64,000 bases of DNA from Glandiceps talaboti (lineage: Eukaryota > Hemichordata > Enteropneusta > Spengelidae): NCBI RefSeq assembly GCF_964340395.1, contig NC_135559.1:17921050-17985049 (forward strand), in the 5' to 3' direction. The first letter of the stretch is position 1. Every line of letters begins with the position of its first letter. Positions 47,031 to 58,968 of the stretch are shown here, piece after piece. The position numbers and the translations under genes are program-made. Below the pieces are notes generated by a model. It saw nothing but the letters and a program-made list of their open reading frames with translations. It did not search any database and had not been told where the DNA came from.

Positions 47031-47426
47031 TAGACGGGTTTGCAAGTAGAAGTTTACATGCCTTGTCTGTGGTTTACATTGTGCACGCAAAACATCTCAC
47101 AAAACCGACCATAACTAAAGCGGCATATCAGTAAATATGAAAAACGTGATCTTGGTAATTTGGATACCAAGTCTGAAAATATTCTCTGGGAAAATAAGTT
47201 AAAATGAACATCGAGATAGCTGCCTATTTCCCATTGTTTATAAATCGTCAAGAGGTTAAGCTATCCACTCAGATGAACCACTCTTTGTCACTTTATAATC
47301 TGGCATTATACATGGGATAATTTCCAAAATGTACATGTTTTATCGTTTCATTTTGGACTTTATAGAAGTTGATGACTAAAATTACCTTACCCTCGATGAA
47401 AGTTATGAATGCGACTAGGTTTTACC

Positions 47427-47448
47427 ATAGACAGGGTGGAGGGTCTAT
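47427..47448. mobile_element. 22-bp foldback insertion, TSD GGTTTTACC
   Basis: ATAGACAGGGTGGAGGGTCTAT between perfect 9-bp repeats GGTTTTACC at 47418-47426 and 47449-47457. Confidence 0.75.
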
Positions 47449-48332
47449 GGTTTTACCTACTAGAATTAGTTGCGACAAGATTGTAAATGCACATGGGCGA
47501 GTTTTGCCAGATTGCTTTATTTCAAGTTATTTGAAAATTGTGAATGGCGGACTTGGCCGTGGTCCATAGAATTGTCGAGTACTACCGTGGTGGCACTAGT
47601 CGTTCCTCACTGGAACGGCAAGTGCCACCTTCCGGCGATATTTATTGTCTTTGAACCTTTCTCAACAAATAAATCACACATAACTCCCCAAACGCTTCCA
47701 TTCTAGAAATCCGGTGCCGACCCTAAACCTTTTTAATAAAGAAGAAAAATCAGTAAAATCGAGAAAATTGTGAGTGAAGTCTTGCCAGAAATGGTCATCA
47801 ACTTAAAAAAGACAATAAAAAAAAACCGCGGTTCTTCCAATCTGGAATGCAGAGCAGATGTCTTTGAAATAGAATTATTTAGTTTGGTTTAAAATTTAGT
47901 TGAAGTGGGCACAAAACTTGATTTGGTTCTGACTGTTCTGAATTTAGGGACACGAAATCGTCTCCCTGATGGCAGGAGTTCAAAGTGTTGGGACATAATG
48001 TGGCCTTTGTCATTTACCATTTCCCCAGCTTTGTTTTGTACACGAGATGTAAACATTTCATTCAAATTAGTCTACTTTTCACTCAATACTTTACTAAACA
48101 CATTTACAATTTTGTTCAAGACACTCTTGTAGCTAGTCCCTAGACTACCAAACCAGCACAAAAAAGAAAATGTTAAACCGACTCAAAACTCCGATAGAAT
48201 GTCTGTAATACCTTGGCATTTACAAAATTTTAGGCCCCTCAATTGTTGTAGACAGTAAACTCTAGATTGACATTTCTTGTTAATGAAATCTGTGTTGGCC
48301 TTAACATTTGATTTATTATCCAAGACTGTTCC

Positions 48333-48662
<330 letters not shown>

Positions 48663-49766
48663 GTCACCTGTTCAACTTTAACATTGTCAATAAAAAGGTC
48701 GGGCACTACTTTAGGGTTCTTCCTAAAGTCGACCTTTCGTCCAAGTAGTTTTCTTTACACCAAGTAACAAACCTATCAACTTCATCGAAATAAGTACGGT
48801 CAGAATTTGACAGGTCAACTAATGCAGAGTTATCAGAATATTTGATAAGTGGATTTGTATCGGTACCTGATGAGCAGTCATTTGTGTAAAGTGTAAATAG
48901 TTTGTGTGAGAGTATCGTGCTCTGTGAGGCACCCCTAAATGTTGAATGGAAGGCTGAACTTAATTTTTGGTAGCGAACAAACTGGGAAAGGTTGACAAGA
49001 AAATCCATTATCCAGAGGATGAGTTTGGGGTTAACGTTTAAATAACTAAGTTTATGAGCCATCATGTTTGGTTGACTTCTGTTAACGACTGATGAAAAAT
49101 CAATAACCAATAGTCTTACAAATGAACTTGGTTTTTCAAGATGTGTATACGCATCGTGAAGTAATGTGAGAGTTGCATTATCAGTACCTCTATTACTTTA
49201 ATATGTAAATTGGTATGGGTCAAGGTGTGAATGTTTTTGTGGGTTTTGACAAAGTAAAATACGCTCGAAGCATTTCATCACAATGGCAGTCAGTGCTACA
49301 GGACGATGCCTTGGAAGTTTTTAGGGACCGGACAGATGGTAGATGTTTTCCAAATGGTTGATATCGTATGATCATTGTACGACCAATTGAACAATCTACT
49401 GGAAACACTAGCTAACTGCGATGCATAGACATTCAGTAACCTACCACATATGTTATCAGGACCCATAGCTTTCCTTATATTTAGTTTCTTAAAAATAGAC
49501 AACTCGTTTATCACTGATTTCAAATTAACTCTTCTTTTCTTCTTATTTACTCTCAAGATCTAACCCGATGTTATCTATTTCCTTTCCAAAATCGTGAATA
49601 TCAAAGCGACAGTACATTACAACTTCGCCTCGCCACCACCCTGTGTTGCTTGGCAAGGTGGTAAATAAAACAAGTTTGCCTTTGGGATTATATTAACTGG
49701 GATTGTCGACACTGAATAATCCGGTCAATCATGGCACTGCGCTCATTGTATGTCACGGCGTACAGG

Positions 49767-50195
49767 TGTTACGATCCAAAATATCGTATTTCGGAATTAT
49801 GGGAATAAATTCTACTTTTCGGCATTGTAGGCCATAGGTCAGAAATAGACTGGCGATGACGAAGCTGGGCAAACATGATGTAACTGAAATTCACATGATT
49901 GGTTAGAGAAAAGTATATAATAACTTTTATGATGGCATGATCTTAGGGTGTGACTTGCTATTTATATAGTCGTTGTGTAAATTCCATTGTATTCGAAGTA
50001 TACTTAAGATGAGAATAAAACATCCAGAATGGAGAGAGGAGAGGAGAGAAGCTCTCGGTTAGGTGATTCTGGCAAGCCGAAATATCTTCTCAGTCGTGAC
50101 TAATTCCCGACTTGGACCTGAACGATCCCGTACGAGAGTATGAGAGTGTGAGTGCTAGAGTATAACGTCTGAACTATCCATACTTATACCGTTCA
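49767..50195 (+). repeat. 5' long terminal repeat
   Basis: 429 bp, TGTTACG...CGTTCA, with TG/CA ends. It contains a TATATAA at 49914 and AATAAA at 50014. By eye it differs from the 3' LTR at a single base (TATAACG versus TGTAACG). Confidence 0.95.
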
Positions 50196-50392
50196 TGGAA
50201 TTGGATAGGGTTTCACAGGTATTGAGAAACCATTCCGATATATACTTAACTCCCATGGATGAATTTAGTAATTATGTGGATAGTACCTTGGTTAAGGGTG
50301 ATTCTTGGTTTGATTGGTTCGATATTCCAGGATATGTTAGTGTCATCTTCAACGTTATAACCATTTCAGCTGTGATATACTTATTTTTTTAG
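50195..50392 (+). CDS. Small membrane-protein frame 1 in the LTR element
   Basis: 65 codons starting at an ATG whose A is the last base of the 5' LTR. The start therefore overlaps the primer-binding site and may not be genuine. The N-terminal half is acidic and hydrophilic. The last ~18 residues (ValSerValIlePheAsnValIle...) form a membrane segment. The stop lies within a seven-T run, and the next frame is offset by one base there, so the two may once have been one protein. It could be a remnant of an envelope-like or other membrane protein; no family is recognised. Confidence 0.45.
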   Translation: MELDRVSQVLRNHSDIYLTPMDEFSNYVDSTLVKGDSWFDWFDIPGYVSVIFNVITISAVIYLFF

Positions 50393-50423
50393 GGTTAGAC
50401 AGCTTTCTATAACTCTAGCGATT

Positions 50424-50909
50424 TTGAGTGCCAGTCCTATACGTGCACAAAATATACCGTGGGATTCAGTTGGCTCCGTGTTGACGACAGAAGCCGGCAC
50501 TGTTGTTAGCGGCGGAACCGGCGAGATCCTACTTAATGCTATTGCGGTAGTTGGACTGGGACTTATTGTCGTATTGTGTTATAAGTGTAGCTTTAAATGT
50601 TTTAGATTTTGGAAGAAATGTTTTTGTCCAGTTAAAGTACCTATAGACGCAAAACTTTTGTTCTTGACTAATTCTAAGGGGTGTCAAACTGACTTTGGTA
50701 CACGGGCTGATAGCGATTGTTTAGATATGCGCGAAATTATTATAGAGCCGCTCTGCGAAGATAGTTTGCTTGCTATGAATACAAGTAGCAGCGTGGTGGT
50801 AGCCGATGTTCATTCAGACATCCCCGACACGCCCCTTATTCGCCCTGCTATTGTTGCTAGTGTTGCGGCCTCCCCTGAAGACGATACTCCCTCATGGTCA
50901 TTATTTTAG
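50424..50909 (+). CDS. Small membrane-protein frame 2 in the LTR element
   Basis: About 160 codons without an ATG at the start; in-frame codons extend upstream to the T run near 50388. A hydrophobic stretch ends in AlaGlnAsn, then a Gly/Thr-rich segment leads to a strong membrane helix (AlaIleAlaValValGlyLeuGlyLeuIleVal...). Directly after come a Cys/Lys/Phe-rich juxtamembrane segment and an ~85-residue acidic tail. The layout of ectodomain stub, membrane anchor and cytoplasmic tail is like the C-terminus of an envelope glycoprotein, but no diagnostic motif was seen. Function unknown. Confidence 0.5.
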   Translation: MSASPIRAQNIPWDSVGSVLTTEAGTVVSGGTGEILLNAIAVVGLGLIVVLCYKCSFKCFRFWKKCFCPVKVPIDAKLLFLTNSKGCQTDFGTRADSDCLDMREIIIEPLCEDSLLAMNTSSSVVVADVHSDIPDTPLIRPAIVASVAASPEDDTPSWSLF

Positions 50910-51629
50910 GTCTTGCTTCGCTGACATTGAATTTTGGATTTCATTTTGAATTTTGACTACGATTTTTGACTACGGACTTGACTTGCATTCTAATTGCAGG
51001 AATGCTATAATTTACTGTACTTTTGTAGAACAATCCGTTGCATATATGATTTACAATTATTTTCATTTGATTGTGTATTTACTTTTATTTTACGGGTATT
51101 GAATGCATGTTTTTGAGACGAACATTTGGACTTTTATCATGTTTTACGACTTATGCTGTCGTCTTTTCGGATTTTTTTGTTCGTGACATTTTATTCTCTT
51201 GATATTTTTTTCATATATTTACAGGACTGATCACTACTGTCAATTACTAGCCATTACTATATTCCATATTCAATATTTATATTTGACTACATCAAGTGCT
51301 ATGTTTACTTTCATGTTTATTCAAGATATATATCAAGGTTACTATGCTATTTTAATCGCTTATTTGATTTCATAATTGGTTTACATTGTAATTTATTCTA
51401 TGTATACATGTACTTATCTCATATATATTTATATACTCTGTATTTAACATTCCTTGAGACGATTTTACCTGATTACCGATTACATATTGTATCTATGCGA
51501 CGGTGTTACTTAGTTGTTATAAAAAGAAAAACACAAAAACAAATTTACAAGAAAGCTTTGGCTATGCCACTCGTCATGTTTCTCCAGTTCTCAAGTCGCG
51601 GGTCGCTCCTTTAGGAAAACGGGGGGTGG

Positions 51630-52058
51630 TGTTACGATCCAAAATATCGTATTTCGGAATTATGGGAATAAATTCTACTTTTCGGCATTGTAGGCCATAG
51701 GTCAGAAATAGACTGGCGATGACGAAGCTGGGCAAACATGATGTAACTGAAATTCACATGATTGGTTAGAGAAAAGTATATAATAACTTTTATGATGGCA
51801 TGATCTTAGGGTGTGACTTGCTATTTATATAGTCGTTGTGTAAATTCCATTGTATTCGAAGTATACTTAAGATGAGAATAAAACATCCAGAATGGAGAGA
51901 GGAGAGGAGAGAAGCTCTCGGTTAGGTGATTCTGGCAAGCCGAAATATCTTCTCAGTCGTGACTAATTCCCGACTTGGACCTGAACGATCCCGTACGAGA
52001 GTATGAGAGTGTGAGTGCTAGAGTGTAACGTCTGAACTATCCATACTTATACCGTTCA
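51630..52058 (+). repeat. 3' long terminal repeat
   Basis: 429 bp, near-identical to 49767-50195, preceded by the purine tract and followed by ACTCT. Confidence 0.95.
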
Positions 52059-52139
52059 ACTCTACGACACCCAACACAAGTATAAACGACGTTCATACTT
52101 CTATGACCATAGTTTCTGCGACCTGTCATTTGTTTGACC

Positions 52140-52169
52140 ATAGACACTCCACCTTTGTGGAGGGTCCAT
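52140..52169. mobile_element. 30-bp foldback insertion, diverged TSD
   Basis: ATAGACACTCCACC and GTGGAGGGTCCAT. The flanks TGTTTGACC (52131-52139) and GGTTTGATG (52170-52178) agree at 6 of 9 positions. Confidence 0.5.
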
Positions 52170-52569
52170 GGTTTGATGGGATGCGTTAATTCTGGCAAAC
52201 TTGTTTGGCAAATCGATCTGACGCAATATAGCTTGTGACCGTGGCATGCATAGCTTGGGTCAAAATCTATAACACCATTAAAGTATAAATAATGTTTAAA
52301 CTTCCACGATAACACACACCTTTGAGAAATTATACTGACAGTATAATTACTCCAAGCACAGACTATTCTCGTGTCAAACCCCGTCACGAACTTGTTTTTC
52401 CTTGAAGAGTATATCTCGTGAGACCTATGGAAATTATCAAAATCTATATTGTAGTTGAAAAGAGCAAGAATGAAAAGAGGGGAAATTTAAGGGACATCAT
52501 TTCTATATACACGTGTATTGTGCAAAGAACCCGATATCTTTGACCGCGTTGCCGTCAACCGAGCAATGG

Positions 52570-52644
<75 letters not shown>
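52570..52644. repeat. (TA)n microsatellite
   Basis: Uninterrupted TA dinucleotide tract. Confidence 0.95.
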
Positions 52645-52646
<2 letters not shown>

Positions 52647-53084
52647 AGGTAAGTCATAAACTGAAGGAAAAGTGCTCAATACTGAGAAGTAGAGCTGTAT
52701 TTACACAAAGTACACAAGTTATGGTACGGAGGCCGTTACGATCTTCAGACGACTAAATAACGGAAATTCAAGTGATAGAATTCGAACTCACAGAAGAACT
52801 GGTACCCGGATGTGATGCGCGTTGTTGAGTGACATGGTGGAATGATAGAATGTATTTGTTTTCGTGGACGATTTAGTGGACGATCTAGTGGAATTAATCT
52901 CTAAAAAAAAACATGAATCATGGTCTGAGTACTTCACAAATGTATTCAATGCTCAAGTCCAAAGTGATGAAAGTTTCTCGATTTCCATGATCTTATCAGA
53001 TCCACCTTGATAGACATAAATTCAGGCATTAATGGTGAGATTAATATCCGACTGTAGTCTTTTGGACAAGGTAATTACTTTGAT

Positions 53085-53460
53085 AGTCTAGTTCCTATAC
53101 TGTATCATTACCATTTATACCTCCACTCACAGTATAGTCAGAGTCGTTACTCTAGAAGTCTTGAAATGCATGAGATGCAATTTAAAATTCATTTACAGCC
53201 ACCCACACAGTCATTAACATCATGTCTTTGTTAATAAATCACAAAACTCTAACCAATAACACAGTCCCTCATAAAGTTAGTGTTTATTGGGACAGTAATG
53301 TTCAAATGTGGTATATTTGTCAGCTCATGATGCTACTTATATACTGTTTACATCACCAAAACATTTAGGTTTCACTGATTGGGTGAACAACTTTTTGTGC
53401 TATTTGAGGGGCTTTTGGCTAGACGTGGTTTAGTTAGAAACCATATTGGCATCCAGACTA
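53085..53460. repeat. Dispersed repeat, foldback-free copy
   Basis: Related to 43600-43745 but with a ~270-bp spacer. It carries the empty site GGTTTAGTT at 53427-53435. Confidence 0.6.
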
Positions 53461-53659
53461 TTACTTTGAAGGAGATCATTGAAGAACAATAAAAATAAAA
53501 CTCAAGGTGTGGATATGGGATCAGTGTGGCATTCTACATAGACATTCTCCAACAATTCTTGTAGACATGTTATGTAACCATTTTTTCTTCACGAAAGGCA
53601 TGTTCCCACAGGAATCAATGGGGTAGGGGTTTCTAACATTGTCTTTTGAAAGTAAATTA

Positions 53660-54040
53660 CATGTATGCCAAAACTAAAATTATTGTATTTACTAAGAGAT
53701 GAAATTCTTAAGAAAATTGAAAAGTGGTTATTGGTGGTCATAAACTCGACGTTGTTCGCTTTTTATGAATATCTAGGCGTGATTATGTCAAGCAGTGGTC
53801 TATGGTATTTAGCGCTTGCAGCTCAAGCGAGTAAAGCAATGATTGCGGTCATGAGTCAACTTGCAAAACTTGGGGACCTCCTAGTCAAAACTAAATTTAA
53901 AAGTTTTTGACTGTAAACTATTACCGATATTAAATTATACGGTGGAGATTTTGGGTTTTAATAGGTCTACTGAAACTGAACGTGTTCAAAGTAAATTTCA
54001 GTGTTATATTTTGAGTCGTATATAAACATATATGTAGTCT
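53660..54040 (+). pseudogene. LINE reverse transcriptase thumb fragment
   Basis: The frame 53665-53910 encodes TyrGluTyrLeuGlyValIleMetSerSer...GlyLeuTrp, then AlaAlaGlnAlaSerLysAlaMet and LysLeuGlyAspLeu. After a frame break it continues with PheAspCysLysLeuLeuPro and TyrThrValGlu...GlyPhe. This is the thumb of a CR1/RTE-like reverse transcriptase, truncated at both ends. Confidence 0.7.
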
Positions 54041-54201
54041 TTGAGTATGGGAGCTACAAAAATGCTTGACAAGTGTTCATTACGGGAAGTAGGCTGAAAT
54101 GTTTTGAGATTGCTGAACGAGAGCTGCAAAACTTTAACCTCAGACCACTTCTCCTCAGCCCTGGTTCAAGTTCTTAGGTCATAGTGGTGTAAACTACATC
54201 T

Positions 54202-54225
54202 CAGACCACAATGTAGTGACCTGAG
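54202..54225. mobile_element. 24-bp foldback insertion, TSD ACTACATCT/ACTACATGT
   Basis: CAGACCAC and an imperfect GTGACCTG partner. The flanking 9-mers at 54193-54201 and 54226-54234 differ at one base. Confidence 0.5.
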
Positions 54226-54306
54226 ACTACATGTACATGTAGGCCCTACCTACTGGTATATTATGTAACTGCACTTGACGCCAGTGTGATTTCTAACTAA
54301 ACTGTG

Positions 54307-55110
54307 TTATTGAAAGAACCGATGTGACGTGATCTGTTTTCTTTGTACCTGACACAATCCTAGCTGCTGTATTTTGGGCATGTTGAAGAGGGGCAATATT
54401 TTTAGCTGGCAGCCCATACAGAAGGGCCATTCAGTAGTCAGGTTTCGATGATATAAGTGCATGACCAAGGTTCTGACAAACTCCGTTTGTAAGATACTGG
54501 CGTATGCGACCATAGACAGTGGAGGGGCCCCCTCCACTGTCAATGATGCGACCTATTGTTCGGGGGTGAAAAAGGACTGATCTACATGTCAACGAGATGT
54601 GCTTCTTGAGGTTATAACGGTCATCAATTGTTACACAAATGGTACATGCTGAATCCAATAACTGCACAGAAGACGATCCCATGTTGATGTGGTTCATGAG
54701 ACGAGGAAGCCTGTTGAACTGAGACGTGATAAGGAGGACCTCGGTTTTGCCATCATTAAACTAGCTTATTTTGGGTCGTTTAATATCATGTGCAACAGTT
54801 TCCATCTTAGTTACTGTAGTTGACGTATGTGATTGGGGAAATATATTGGTAAATCTGGTTGTCGTCTGCATGTTGTTGCATATTGAGATTTTGATGTCGG
54901 ATTAGCTTTCCAAGTGGTGGTGTGTATAGACAGCATACGCGTGTAAGAGTGGACCAAGCACAGGGTTTTGTGACACTCCACACTGCAAATGTTTGGTTTC
55001 TGATATGCCTTGTACAGAAATGGACTGTTGTATATCTTTGAGGTATAAAGACTCTAGTCGAATGCCTGTAATACCGAGCTCGGAATAATCTTGAAATTAT
55101 GCTGGAGTCA
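54307..55110 (-). pseudogene. LINE reverse transcriptase fragment carrying a foldback
   Basis: On the minus strand, an AspAspAsnGln box (TyrAlaAspAsp relic with His in the first place) occurs near 54860. It is followed by PheAsnAspGlyLysThrGlu, GlnPheAsnArgLeuPro, ValThrIleAspAspArg and LeuLeuTyrGlyLeuProAlaLysAsn. The order and spacing fit a non-LTR reverse transcriptase of the Jockey/CR1 type. Stops and frameshifts inactivate it. A short hairpin insertion at 54512-54544 splits an otherwise continuous ArgIleArgGln segment while keeping the frame. Confidence 0.7.
54512..54544. mobile_element. 33-bp foldback insertion inside a LINE frame
   Basis: Holds the 27-base palindrome at 54515-54541 (stem GACAGTGGAGGGG and its complement). 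The flanks TATGCGACC and GATGCGACC agree at 8 of 9. Insert plus duplication is 42 bases, a multiple of three. Confidence 0.75.
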
Positions 55111-55275
55111 GAATTTACGGGGGGGGGGCATGAACAAAATTGAGGTTCAAAGGGAGGGGGCATGACAATTGTGATGGTCTGAAAGGGCCCCCGAATATTC
55201 TGCTCATGATTTGAACCAAAATTAAACCTCAGGAGCAGTTGTTTACCAAGTAAATTTACATTTGTATAAGTGTAT

Positions 55276-55277
55276 GC

Positions 55278-55308
<31 letters not shown>

Positions 55309-55345
55309 GTCTCCCCCCTCTCTCTCTCTCGTCGCCGTATGTCTC
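55276..55345. repeat. (CT)n-rich microsatellite
   Basis: CT repeats interrupted by CCCGTCTCCCCC. The same interruption occurs in the tract at 56277-56400. Confidence 0.9.
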
Positions 55346-56276
55346 CTTCTCTCTTGCTCTATCTCTCTGTGTGGAGACTTTGTTGAACATTCAAACCACA
55401 GGAGCAATCGTTTACCTTGTACTTTGCAAAATTGTTCACTTCATTTACCTACCACACATTTAATTATTAGGCAGCCAATGGCCAAACGAATGTGTGTGTC
55501 TGCCAAAATATCTATGTATTAGTTAAAGCGTAGGTAATACAGTTGTAAAATAATTTAATGAGAGTACAATTTGGGTATTGAAGACAATTTTCAAGTATTT
55601 TATGGCTTCCAATAATGTGTATGGTTTGAAATATTATGCCGCTAAATGGCCTCCTACATGTCCTTATTTTTCAAAAAATTGCCTACTGTGGGAGGGGGAC
55701 ACACCCTCCCCACTAGTTATCGAAGGGGGGGGTGCCGTTTCTGTCAAGACATAGGATTCAAAAAGAAAACTCTGCTGGTTAAGTTTTCCCAAGTACAGGT
55801 TACAGCCCAATGAGCCCACATCCATTTGTAAAGAAATCTCTATGTCTGATATGTATGGACACTGAAGTTGATTTCCACTGTTAGCTTACAGTGTGTCATA
55901 TAGTGTACCATACTGTACTTCTCTGACGTGTATGGGGAGGGGGTAATGTATAATTGCATATTAAAATATGTGCAGCCGGGGGGGGGGGGGGGTATGGACG
56001 TCGCCATCTTTCAAGCGCTAAATTACCTGTTAATCGAGATTTGTTTCAAAACATTAGCATGGTTGATAATATATGTGAAAGGGGTAAACTAAGAATGGTT
56101 TCTGGGATCGCCTAAGTCAACACGACATATATTGTGGATGGTCTGAGATATTCGATTACGATTCACATCGTCCGATTTCCAATCGTCCCAATATTCATAT
56201 TAACATTCTTTATCGTTTCAAAATCACAAAAATGCATATGTCGTGGTGGGGTGAGTACCGACTCTAGTTTGGTCTC

Positions 56277-56375
<99 letters not shown>

Positions 56376-56400
56376 CCGTCTCCCCCTCTCTCTCGTCTCC
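56277..56400. repeat. (CT)n microsatellite
   Basis: About 48 uninterrupted CT units, then CCCGTCTCCCC and more CT. Confidence 0.95.
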
Positions 56401-57530
56401 GTATCGAAACTTATTCAGTCATAAAATCATCAGGTTTCTGACAATTTCCAATACCTGTTACAAGAAAGACTGCAGTACAAGAACATTTGGTTAGCTACAT
56501 GTATTACATCTGATGCCTTATACGTGACACGCACGATAATTGTCCAGTTTGCATCAGAGGGTGTGCCTCGCCTTCTGTACATGTGCCGTACGTCTGGCTT
56601 GTCTGTCAGTGTCACATTTTGCTTCCCCTCTTCAGTTTTCTCAGATGTTTTAAGAATTTAAACATAGTCAGTGTATGATCGACAAAAATTCTTTCCACTG
56701 AAGTTTAGAAAACATTTAGTGCAACTCTACGTAAACGTCATGTTGATGCATCATACATCATCATGAGACGTCACATTGACCTCACACTTCGCTTCGCGCT
56801 TCCTTCAAAGTCCGGTCGTTATGAAACTAGTTCGAAGGCTTTCGCTAGCGATAGCGTGGCCAGTCTTGTTTTACTGCGTAATCGTCTAATGTTTTCCAAA
56901 TAATTATGAATTAATTTATCTTTTTGTTTACACTTTGGGTATTTTACTTGCTATTAGAACTCCCGGGCAACTCATATTTAATTTTCCAACCTTAGAATTT
57001 GTTCAATGATCGTCAGGTTTGAGTACTTTCCTAAGCCGGTCCCACAACTGTTATACTTATAAGTTATAGCTGGGCGTTGTGACCGGTAACCGGCTATTAT
57101 CTACATCACTGCCTACTAGGTACGTCAAAAACACACCGTTCGCACATGTGAGCCTGATTTTAGGCAAAATATCGGGCTATTAGAGTGCATACAGGCCCTT
57201 TTGTTCGCTTGTATTGTTTGCATTTGGTATTTGGCATTTCGCACGTTGTTTATTTGCACCATTCACAGTGTCTTATCATGCTTTGTGTAACTTGTAAGCC
57301 TAATCGACAACTGGGCCAACGGTTTTTACTAGACAAATTTGAAACAAATTTTGCGTCAGTTTGATGGTAAACCTGCTATATTGACTACCAAACTTAGTTA
57401 ACCCCAGTTATTTCTACTCATGTTGCATCACCATATATTTAGAAAGAGTATATATGAAATATGAGAGCCATGTGAAACTTCTTCAGTGCAAAATGGGATG
57501 AAGATATGAGGGCAAAGTCAGTGCTCCTTA

Positions 57531-57684
57531 TAGTCTCGCTGCCAGACTCGAGACTATCGTCCCTAATCTGTTTACCAAGCGGCGCAGCCGCGAGAAGAGA
57601 GGGACCAGTCCCCCTCTCTTCTCGCGGCTGCGCCGCTCGGTAAACAGATTAGGGACGATAGTCTCGAGTCTGGCAGCGAGACTA
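57531..57684. mobile_element. 154-bp foldback MITE, TSD TGCTCCTTA
   Basis: Two arms of about 73 bp are complementary with one mismatch seen (CCA versus CCG) around a very short centre. The ends are TAGTCTCGCT and AGCGAGACTA. The perfect 9-bp duplication TGCTCCTTA lies at 57522-57530 and 57685-57693. The duplication length fits a Mutator-type element. No coding capacity. Confidence 0.9.
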
Positions 57685-57960
57685 TGCTCCTTACAGCAGT
57701 TTGTTTTTCCCGCATATGCATACATTACCCATAATCCTTTTAAGTATTCTGCAGATATCTGTGCAATGTGCACTCATGACTCATGAAAATCTGGAATGCA
57801 CTGATCGAAGCCAATTGTACAGTTATACTATAAAAACAGGAGTTATGAGTATACCACATTGAAATAAAACAAGAGAATAAGAGATGAGGGCCCTCAGAAT
57901 CGTCACGTAGAGTGATATAACAGTTACATGGATGCCGGGCATGTACCCATAGGTACGGGC

Positions 57961-57977
57961 CCGGGGGGGGGGGGGGG
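57961..57977. repeat. Poly(G) tract
   Basis: A run of more than ten G; similar runs occur near 55118 and 55978. Confidence 0.8.
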
Positions 57978-58706
57978 TTCTGCATGCCGAACGTCATTAA
58001 GTATTTCCTTTACTTTGGTGCTCATGATCGTAATTTGGATGATGCCCAAGATATTTGAGGCGTGAATACCTGTTGTTCTTCTAAAGGCTTGTTTATTACT
58101 GTGAAGATCACACCCTAACACTTAATTGTTCTATAAATGACACATGGACAAGAATACTATTCCCATAGAGGTTAGTCTAGTTAATTCCTGATGGACCGTA
58201 TTTCGTTCAGCGTTACGTTGTACATAACACGGTCCGTCAGAAACTATAGACGACATGGACGACATGGATGCCATATAATATTCCCAATAGTCACTCAATT
58301 TTACTTAGCTAGAAATAATGTCCACAGACTCAAATCTGTCAGCACGTCTCTACTGTGAGTTTGTTGACGCTATTGGCCGGTCAGGTTTGTTAAGAAGCTC
58401 CATACACTAGCAATATTTGTGGCCCAATTTTAAACTATTATTGGAAACGATTGTCATGTCATCTAAATCTGTATTACTATGCATCAAACGCGTAGAAATG
58501 TGAAACACGTTTAGTGGTGGCGGTATGTAGTGCATAATGAAAAGGCGTACTACGAACATTTATTTCAAAATGAGCCCTGTGATATTACAATCTACGTACG
58601 TCCTAACCATGTAGTTCATATCATAAGCCTGCTTATATACATACATATGTATCGAATACACTAGCTACACGTATAGCGTTTATGTACGTATTGATTGCAA
58701 GGACGG

Positions 58707-58965
58707 TAGATTTGAATATTCATTTGTTTACTGCCCGGTTATCGGGGTGAACTCATGAATATATTCTGAACTAAATGCAAATGTATTCAAATCACTTCCG
58801 ACTCGCAATCTGAACTATTTTTCAGATCGAGTATAATCCGATTAGACAGGCGCTAATGGGAAAGTACAGAAACGTCCACCTCATCAGCATAAAAGTACAG
58901 AATTGAACTCAATCTGAACTATAGTACGGAAAATGTCGTAATCTGTACTATTTTTTCTACTAGTG
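58707..58965. repeat. Right terminal inverted repeat of the CACTA element
   Basis: 259 bp ending CTATTTTTTCTACTAGTG, the inverted partner of 37804-38062 with a single substitution seen near 58753 (G versus C on the complementary strand). Confidence 0.95.
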
Positions 58966-58968
58966 ATT

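Larger units (their letters stand above)
38063..47857. other. CACTA interior, left part: no gene recognised
   Basis: Short frames only, none with a known domain. A 37-codon acidic segment at 38590-38703 (five Asp, then SerSerAspLeuAsp) could be a decayed exon, but a stop precedes it. Dispersed repeats and foldbacks inside are listed separately. Confidence 0.5.
49767..52058 (+). mobile_element. Short LTR retrotransposon (2.3 kb)
   Basis: Two 429-bp LTRs enclose 1,434 bp. TGG follows the 5' LTR directly, as at a tRNA primer-binding site. A purine-rich tract (AGGAAAACGGGGGGTGG, 51613-51629) precedes the 3' LTR. There is no protease, reverse transcriptase or integrase, so replication would need proteins from a relative. 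Near-identical LTRs imply recent insertion, yet the flanks (ACAGG and ACTCT) are not duplicated, suggesting recombination between copies or later loss. About 50910-51610 is AT-rich and non-coding. Confidence 0.85.

Noticed and set aside
56134-56424. Ser-Leu repeat membrane-like protein
   Set aside because: Translation of a (CT)n microsatellite; the same applies to the frame at 55262-55522.
57043-57115. Palindrome around AAGCCGGT and ACCGGCTA as a foldback insertion
   Set aside because: The stem is imperfect and the flanks show no direct repeat.
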